Positions 57,196 to 64,000 of a DNA stretch of 64,000 nt are shown piece by piece. Position 1 is the first letter of the stretch. The number at the start of each line of letters is the position of its first letter. The stretch covers positions 14,878,001 to 14,942,000 of the forward strand of contig OX485809.1 of assembly GCA_950295325.1 (NCBI GenBank), in the 5' to 3' direction. Made by a program: the position numbers and the translations under genes. The DNA comes from Polytrichum commune (Eukaryota; Streptophyta; Polytrichopsida; Polytrichales; Polytrichaceae). Below the pieces are notes generated by a model, which saw nothing but the letters and a program-made list of their open reading frames with translations, did not search any database and was not told the origin of the DNA.

Positions 57196-59784
57196 CTTGA
57201 GGTCGAGATGAAGGGGGTGGTTGCATGAGCAAAGCATGTCAAACCCTATACATAATTGAGTATGAGCACAAGTACGATCGATGCCCTCGAGGTTTAATTA
57301 AGGATAAAACATCAACTATGTCTAGAGTTTTGAATACTAGATGAGGTTCCCATGTCTAGTAACATCAACCTAGTACTTAGTAAAGTTCTTTACAAAGTTG
57401 AATCATATTACTTGTCAAGGTGAGGAATCAAACATGAGATCTTTAAGGATATCTAACATGTCCCAAGAGACATAATTTGACTGTATGGGTGTCCATTGCA
57501 TCTCCCTTACGCCTTATCAAGATTGCAATCTATAAGAATTATTCAAGAAAAACATGCATCGCATCATCAATAATGGGTTTTCAAATTAAAATCAAGAGTC
57601 AAGGTCCATATTTACATGCATGAATGACATTCTCTAGTCTATGAAAGCTTTAAATATAATTATGTTAGTGAACATAACAAATAATCCACCTGCAACAATT
57701 TTCCTTGAGGTCAAAAAAAGGGGGGATCGCACCCCCTCGTTTTGACTCAGAGATAATTTGCTATAAAACCATTTGAACATGGCTCCGTCACAAGTTATCC
57801 CTATCCATTAATTCAAACCAATGGCTCTTCTTCAACAAAACCTTCATCCTTATCTACAACACATATATGAGGTGTTTTCTTAAAGCGTAACAATATCTAG
57901 CTTAGCATTATAATGATTTAACATGTTTACGTGAGTGTAGAAAGGGTATTATTTGAGGCATCAACGTACATAATATACATAAATGAGATGTATTAAACTT
58001 CTTTAGTGTGTATAATAAAAAAGGCTATTAAATGTTTGAAGTAAAATAGATATACAAACGGGGGCCCCTAAGGTTTAGACAAAAAAATTGACAATAGATG
58101 TGTTACTATCATCCAATTTATATTTTCATCTATTGTTGTCATATGGTTATAATCCATGTGATAGAATTTTTTTGGATTTTTTGGTTGGATTGGAAATGCA
58201 ATGTAAAAAAGAAATTGCATAACTAATTATTAATGGCCATATGTTAAATTCGGACAATAGCCTAGGAGATAGAGAAAATCGGATTTGAGAGAGTTAGGGC
58301 TTGATATGGGAGGTTGCATCCCCAAGGAGCAGGGATATGTTCTTGAGGGTTATGGAAGAGAAAAAGAGAGTCAATGTGTATGTGAGCGATTTCATATGAT
58401 GGACAAGAGACTTTTGAGGGTTTATAGACCAGTGATTGATCCGAGGTTGAAGTTGAAATTATCTTGAACTATAATCTATTTTTGTAATATGATTGTTTGG
58501 GAACGTTTCCCTGGACCATTGTCTGCCCACGGATATAATACCAAATTTTTTAACTTCTTTGCAGCCACGATTGAGTCAATTTTTTGTGGTAATAGCAATG
58601 CTCAAATAAGATGTGTAATGGCCATAGCCTGGGAATTTCAAACTTGTGAATGTATGATTGTATGTGCTTACTATCCCAAGATACCCATAATGGCTTAAAC
58701 TAAGTAAAAATATATGCATGACTATAGTTTGATGTGAGTGGATCACCAATCCTTTGCAGCGAGGATAAGTATTACGGGTGAGGCCAAAAGACTGAGATAG
58801 ACTATGGGGTGGATAGGCATGATGAATCGATAGTCTGGTAAGGGCATGAAACACTAAAGCGAGGGTAATACAATAGTCTTGAATGATTACGATTGGACAA
58901 TATCATAATATACTACTAAGTCCATGGACTGAGGAGTGATTGGGTGTAAATTCGCCATGAATGTGTAAGTATCGAGAGATAAATGAAAGGATTATAAGAA
59001 AATACTATGTGGTTTGTAGTGATTATATAATCCCCGTCGTCAACTAAATAAATTAGGCATGTGCATGATAATAATGAATTATGAACAAGTTGAGGCATCC
59101 GGAATGAGATCAAATTGGAAACTCCCCAGCCAAGGGAATCGATCCTCTTCATCATAGTTGATAGCGTAATCAAAATGTGATCGAGTGACAATAATAATTA
59201 TTGATTTGTGAATTTGATACCTCTTTGCCTTCTGTGCAATATATTGTGTAAAGAAATGTAGACTATGGAATGATCCAATACAATCATGATTCTCATGAGA
59301 AGGTGGGAGGTGACAGGTCAATCGTTTGAGAAGGTTATTGAAAGGCCCAGCAAGACCACAATCTTCCAAGCGTCTTTGAGGAGCTTAAGAGTTGTAAGAG
59401 GCTATGATCATATAAGCCTCCCCCGTAGTAGAGGTCCTTACCTTGAGATGACCATAAGCTAGTGAATCAAAGTGTTCTTAATCTTTGTGATTAAGAATTG
59501 ATATGATCAACTTAGAGTAAAGAAAACCGTCAGACAATATAATTAAAATTATCTTTAATAAAGATATGAATAATCATGTAAGAAACATATTGAACCCATA
59601 CCTTTTATAAGTAAAATGAGTTGCATTTTATTACACAACTCTGAAATTTATAATTACCTACAAGGTGGGGGAAAATGGTGAGAGGTAAGATACTAATGAT
59701 TATAAGTTCCCAAAAAAATCTAGACTATGATAAATTGCCCTAAATAAATACTTGATTCTCACACGTGTATGCCAATTTTCTATA
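57196..59784. other. intergenic, no gene named
   Basis: Several overlapping frames, e.g. minus 59369-59079 and 58854-58576, have protein-like length but no motif, start context or splice pattern I recognise. Confidence 0.35.
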
Positions 59785-60198
59785 ACACGGGGGGATCACT
59801 CCATTGTCAAGTTGAACACCACGTGCGGCCAAAAAAAATCTTCTTTTGGTAAGTTGCACCACCAAAATGGGTCAAAATTTTATCAAATTGTTTTCATAAG
59901 TAGATATACACAGTACCTATGACATAGTTAAAAGTGGTAACTAAATTTGATGATTTGTTTTTTTCATAAAACATACCGTTTCTAACTAGAATGACACAGA
60001 ATTGAACTAAAACAATTACTAAAAAAAAAAAAAGATGACTAAAAATTTCAAAAAATATATACAAAAGATACTATCAATGGTTATGTATATGTAGAAAAAC
60101 TATCATAAATTTTAAAATTATATATGGCATGTAATATAGGGGTAGCAAACTTTGTCCGCACGTGGTGTCAACTTGACAATGAAGTGACCTCCCCGTGT
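59785..60198. mobile_element. 414-bp TIR element with 6-bp target duplication (family M9)
   Basis: Ends ACACGGGGGGATCACTCC and GAAGTGACCTCCCCGTGT, continuing inward as CATTGTCAAGTTGA..CACCACGTGCGG and its complement; inverted repeats total about 50 bp. TCTATA flanks both sides (59779-59784, 60199-60204). The core is AT-rich and non-coding. Confidence 0.85.
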
Positions 60199-60204
60199 TC
60201 TATA

Positions 60205-61560
60205 AGAAGTGCCTTTCCCCGAGGACAACACACATTCCTCTAGGATGTCTTGAGACAACTTGTTGTTGAGGGTACATATTATACTGACTAGATTGTGGTT
60301 TGGGTGTGATAGAAAGTTCTAGGCGCTTCTTTCTTGGTTGCGACGAGTATCGCATGAATCTTGTGTAAAGGGCCAATCAATTGCTTCATTATCGGTGGTC
60401 CTAAACTTGTATGTGACATAAGTTATAACATGTGCATTATATTATATACATATTGAAAAGCAATCAATAAATTTTGTTTCCTCCATTTGGTACAACAATT
60501 ACTCATAAATTAGGGCTTTGCAATGTGATCTGCTCTGAGTTAGTGAGCTTGTTGTTTCTAATCCCAAGTTGTCTTGAGCACGTTGTGCCAGAAAATGCAT
60601 CAAAAATTGGTAGAGTTCAGATATTGCCTTCTACTTTGCTCTGCTTCAAGAACACATAAGGTTTCCGCATGATTCTGCAGTGAATATACATGAGTAAAGC
60701 CAAAGTGGATGTGCATCAGGTCACTCACTAGGAGTATAATCACTTCATCTACACGGTTATAACAATTGCATGAGTTGTAACAAATGGTACACATGCTTCA
60801 CGTCAGGTTCTCTGCCCTGTGGGCTCTGGCTCATTGTCGAGACGAACAGACACTTTATTCACGCCGGCCCTTTGAAACAAAGGGCAGGTGTTCATATCTA
60901 TCTAGCACATGAAGAAAGTGTGTCTCCTTCATGCATCAAAGAAGGGTTATTATGCAAAATAAGACGTGCTTGCATTCAAATTAGTGAATTTGGTCTCTCT
61001 CACTCACTCACTCACACACACACGCACACACATATATATAAACAACAGTGAATATGAGCTCCTCTGGCCAACCTCCATATGTACAGACCATGTTCTAGAT
61101 AACAATGAGTTAGAATTCATATTAGCAGCCACGCCCTCAGATTGGCTTTTGGTAATATGAATTTCACATTCAAGATGTAGAGATTATGTCAACGTACTAC
61201 TGACCTATGTCCATGACTCCATTGTGATGTTTGCATCAGTGTTAGAAAGCATAAAATCGCACATGGGCACAGTTGAAGTACTTGATTTGCATTATAAATT
61301 CGAAAAATAAAATGGAAAAGTAAACAATCTTCCTCGCGTCTTGTGCCTCTGTAACGAGCGCTTTGAAGTAGCAAGTGTAACTGCTGATAACCACATGGAA
61401 GGTGGCAGGAAATGTGTGGAAATTCTGGATATGATAACAGCAGGTGGGTGGAGTTCGCTTCTAGTCAATAATCAATTGTGCTATTGACTCTGCCTTATGT
61501 TACTATGTGGGAATTTACCCTCTCCAATCACTAATCTCCTTCTCTGTTGGGTCTGTATTT
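60205..61560. other. intergenic, no gene seen
   Basis: Contains a compound microsatellite (CTCA)n(CA)n(TA)n at about 61000-61040. No supported gene. Confidence 0.45.
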
Positions 61561-62000
61561 TCTGCTTCAAAGTCTCTTATCAGGGGAGACTCAAATTTAG
61601 GCTCACTGGCAGGAAGGAAGGAAGGAAGGAAGGAAGGAAGGAAGAGTGACATCCAGTCATCCAATAGTACAGCAAGTCATGTCACTTTGAGGAAATTAGG
61701 AAGAAGAGATGATGGAGATGATGGGCAGTAGTGGCTCCCACATAGCCATGAGAGAAGGGCTTATGCTGTTGCATTTGACCTATCTCCTATCCAATCTCTA
61801 TTGGTGCCATGCATTGCAATTCTTGCATCAAAGTCTCTCATTCGAGGAGACGGACTCAAATTCGGGGCTCATTGGAAGGAAGATTGACTTTTAGCCGTCG
61901 AACAGTAAAGTGCTGACACATCGAGGAAATTAGGACAAACAGATGATGAGCAAGAGCTGCTCTGACATAGCCATAGCTTATGATGATGTTGCTTTTTGCT
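61500..62000. repeat. 261-bp tandem duplication with an (AGGA)n tract
   Basis: Unit 2 repeats unit 1 at an offset of 261 bp: CAAAGTCTCTYATYMGRGGAGAC, GGCTCA, GAGGAAATTAGGA. A tract of eight or more AGGA units at 61611-61644 lies only in unit 1. A faint third copy occurs near 62300 (GTCGAGGAAATTT). Confidence 0.8.
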
Positions 62001-62689
62001 AATATTATGAGTGGCGAAGAAGATTGTGCAGCAGTATGCTCTGCCATGCGATCAATCCAGACACAAGTGATTTGATTGCAATGAAAGAATAAGCGGTGAA
62101 TTGGAACTGGGTTAGGTATCTTCCTCTTATCTTTGTTAGTATCTATCTCCATGTGGTGACTGCATCCAAGGTAGGTCGGAAGAAAATGGTGGACGAGGCG
62201 GGGCAATGAGCTCTTACGACCCTGCCACATTGTTATGCACTCTGCCACAGAGGCCTCAGACATTACAGTAGTTGATCAAACGCTCAAAATTGTGTCACTA
62301 ATCAAAGCATTTCGCAGTCGAGGAAATTTTGTTGGACTTATGTTGTTTCTTTCTAAAATTTTGTCTATAATCTTGAAATTCTCCCATCCCGTCCCCTCTT
62401 CTCCTTCTTGCATGCACACCAAATTTGAAGTCAAGCCAAGCCATACCCAACCCATCCTCTTCTTTGGTTCAACTCTAGTGCATAGAAATACACGTGTATG
62501 GAACATTTAAAAATTGAAATGTATGTGTATAGAGCATTTAAAAGTTGAAATGTATGTGTATAGAACATGTCCAAAAACGGTGGTTGAAACTTTAATGATT
62601 GAGCACTTTGGAGTTCATCACAAAGGTCATAAACCATCTCTGACTTTCAGTGGTCAATGGATTGAACAAGAAGATTAAACTGCAAGTTA

Positions 62690-62885
62690 CAGATGAACCG
62701 GTTGAGTTTGAAGAATAATAGAATGAAGTCCAAGACTTCCGGATAATTACCGATTATTTAAGAAGAATCTATAGAATATACCTCAAATTAACAAAGAAGA
62801 TCCGAGAGATCACAACATGTAACCGGTTGGACTTGGAAATATTAGGATCTCAACCAATTATGCCCAAAAATCTCCTCAGGCACTG
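62690..62885. repeat. single arm of foldback family F1
   Basis: Matches the left arm of 15205-15565: AATTACCGAT, AGAAGAATCTATAGAATATACC, CACAACATGTAACCGGTTGG, GGATCTCAACCAATTATGCCC. Confidence 0.7.
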
Positions 62886-63300
62886 CCCAAAACCCAGGCA
62901 ACCTCTTTCAAATCTTTGGAGACAAGACACAGTTGTACTGGGGAAGCGTGCAGGGAGTTAAAGACTTAAGTGATGACGGGATGAACTCACCGCTACTGTT
63001 CTCCCTCTTTAGTATGACACGTTTGGGAAACACAAAAAATGTCGTATTATTGAGGTGTCCTCTTCTCGTTAATATGACAATTGGCATAAAATTGTCGTAT
63101 TGTCGAGGGAATACAAAAACATAAGCAATATGAGTTTAAAAATGTATATACAATGAGTTTAAGCAATAAAGATTGTATGAAATGATAACTTTTAACTCCA
63201 AACAAATACAAATATTCTCAAGAATTCTTGGAATAGGAGTTTAAAGATCTTTGGTGTTGCCTATCCAAGTTAGCAATTGTCATCTTATCTATATTCCCTA
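62886..63300. other. intergenic between a foldback arm and a transposase remnant
   Basis: AT-rich, no gene. AATATGACAATT and TTGTCGTATTGTC-type words at 63020-63110 might be decayed transposon ends. Confidence 0.35.
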
Positions 63301-64000
63301 CTAGCTTTTGAAAACTAGTAATTTCATTAACACCAAAATGTAAAGTGTTGTCTGATAAAAAGTTAGACAACATTGTGAATGATGTTTAACATCACTAAAC
63401 TTTACTGTAGGTGGAGCAACATTATCCACATCTACTAAATCAAGGCCTTGTGCATAGTTGATTCCCAAAACAACATTCATCAACTCATCAGTACTCAATT
63501 CTAGCTCAATGTTCTCTTCCCCTTCCATCTGAATGTAAGTATCGATTGACATCTCATCATCACCCAATCGCAACATTGAAATCAAAGCACCAAGTTCATC
63601 TGATTCTTCTTGCATTCTATTCGTCTCCCTTTCATCAACTAGGGCAAAATCAACATTCCATGTTGCAGGTAATATACGTGCCATCCTCCAACTCACTATG
63701 CAACTTCATACTTCTTGATTATCTATGCATCCAACTCATTTCATACTTCATAACTCCACATGATAGCTTGTCTGATGTTGGGCGCCACCTTCCTTAAGTC
63801 CTTCAATGTAACATCATCACACTGTGATAAAACCCACTACAAAGGTTTCTTCTTGTACTAAATTTTGAAAGATGCTATTATACCTTGATCCAAAGATCGA
63901 ACTATGCTTGTAACATTGGGGGGCAAGAATACCAAAGTCATGTTGCTCAACTCCAAGGTTGAAAAATCATGAGACTTACCAACTTTGGCAGAGTTAACAA
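63301..64000 (-). pseudogene. pogo/Tigger-type (DDE) transposase remnant, runs off the window
   Basis: On the minus strand the sequence entering at 64000 reads LSNMTLVFLPPNVTSIV followed by LDQGIIASFKI, the last part of the DDE domain of Tigger/jerky-like transposases. It continues with YKKKPL, WVLSQCDDVTLKDLRKV and PNIRQAIMWSYEV. A frame change leads into RMARILPATWN and the acidic tail typical of these proteins (DELGALISMLRLGDDE...). There are in-frame stops at 63860-63858 and 63839-63837 and more before the frame change, so it is dead. The catalytic triad would lie outside the window. Confidence 0.75.

Noticed and set aside
58576-59369. Possible organelle-DNA insertion or gene at 58.5-59.4 kb
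   Set aside because: Frames have no recognisable plastid or mitochondrial protein and no RNA genes nearby.
61507-61731. Frame with GRKEGRKEGRK repeats
   Set aside because: It is the translation of the (AGGA)n microsatellite and is not shared with the second duplication unit.

Overview
This looks like nuclear DNA from a land plant. The reasons are spliced genes with GT-AG introns, a kinase resembling the plant KOC1 family, a plant-type MATE transporter, an NHL/LEA_2 protein, a nuclear-type tRNA-Leu, and about 60 kb rich in small inverted-repeat transposons. Genes are sparse (four protein-coding genes I can support plus one tRNA) and the intergenic DNA is AT-rich. I cannot name the species. 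The intronless MATE gene and an RLE-type LINE fit a non-flowering land plant (moss, lycophyte, fern or similar), but that is a weak inference.

Layout. 0.6 kb: tRNA-Leu(CAA). 2.9-7.4 kb (minus): four-exon, 696-residue kinase with four SH3_15/KEG-type repeats and a C-terminal membrane segment, matching KOC1 (kinase of the outer chloroplast membrane). A GC-richer leader or promoter region reaches to about 12 kb. 12-31 kb: gene-poor, made of Tourist/PIF-Harbinger-like MITEs, foldback elements, a probable solo LTR and local tandem duplications. 32.0-33.6 kb (minus): two-exon NHL/LEA_2 membrane protein with decayed duplicate pieces upstream. 35.4-40.7 kb (minus): twelve-exon, 739-residue FAD-dependent aromatic-ring hydroxylase-like protein, probably organelle-targeted. 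41-51 kb: a 1.25 kb TIR element carrying a 143-bp tandem array, a 3 kb LINE fragment coding for RNase H, a CCHC zinc finger and a restriction-like endonuclease, and three more MITEs. 51.6-53.3 kb (plus): intronless MATE transporter. 53-64 kb: a large foldback element, a 414-bp TIR element, duplications, and at the right edge a broken pogo/Tigger-type transposase.

The four host genes show no operon-like or pathway link; they are independent loci. Exon coordinates for the three spliced genes were built by hand from splice signals, reading-frame continuity and remembered family sequence. All three close exactly in frame. The most unusual content is the RLE/RNase H LINE remnant and the set of MITE families that share GGGCC-like ends and 3-bp TNA target duplications, one of them with a nearly perfect 70-bp hairpin inside.
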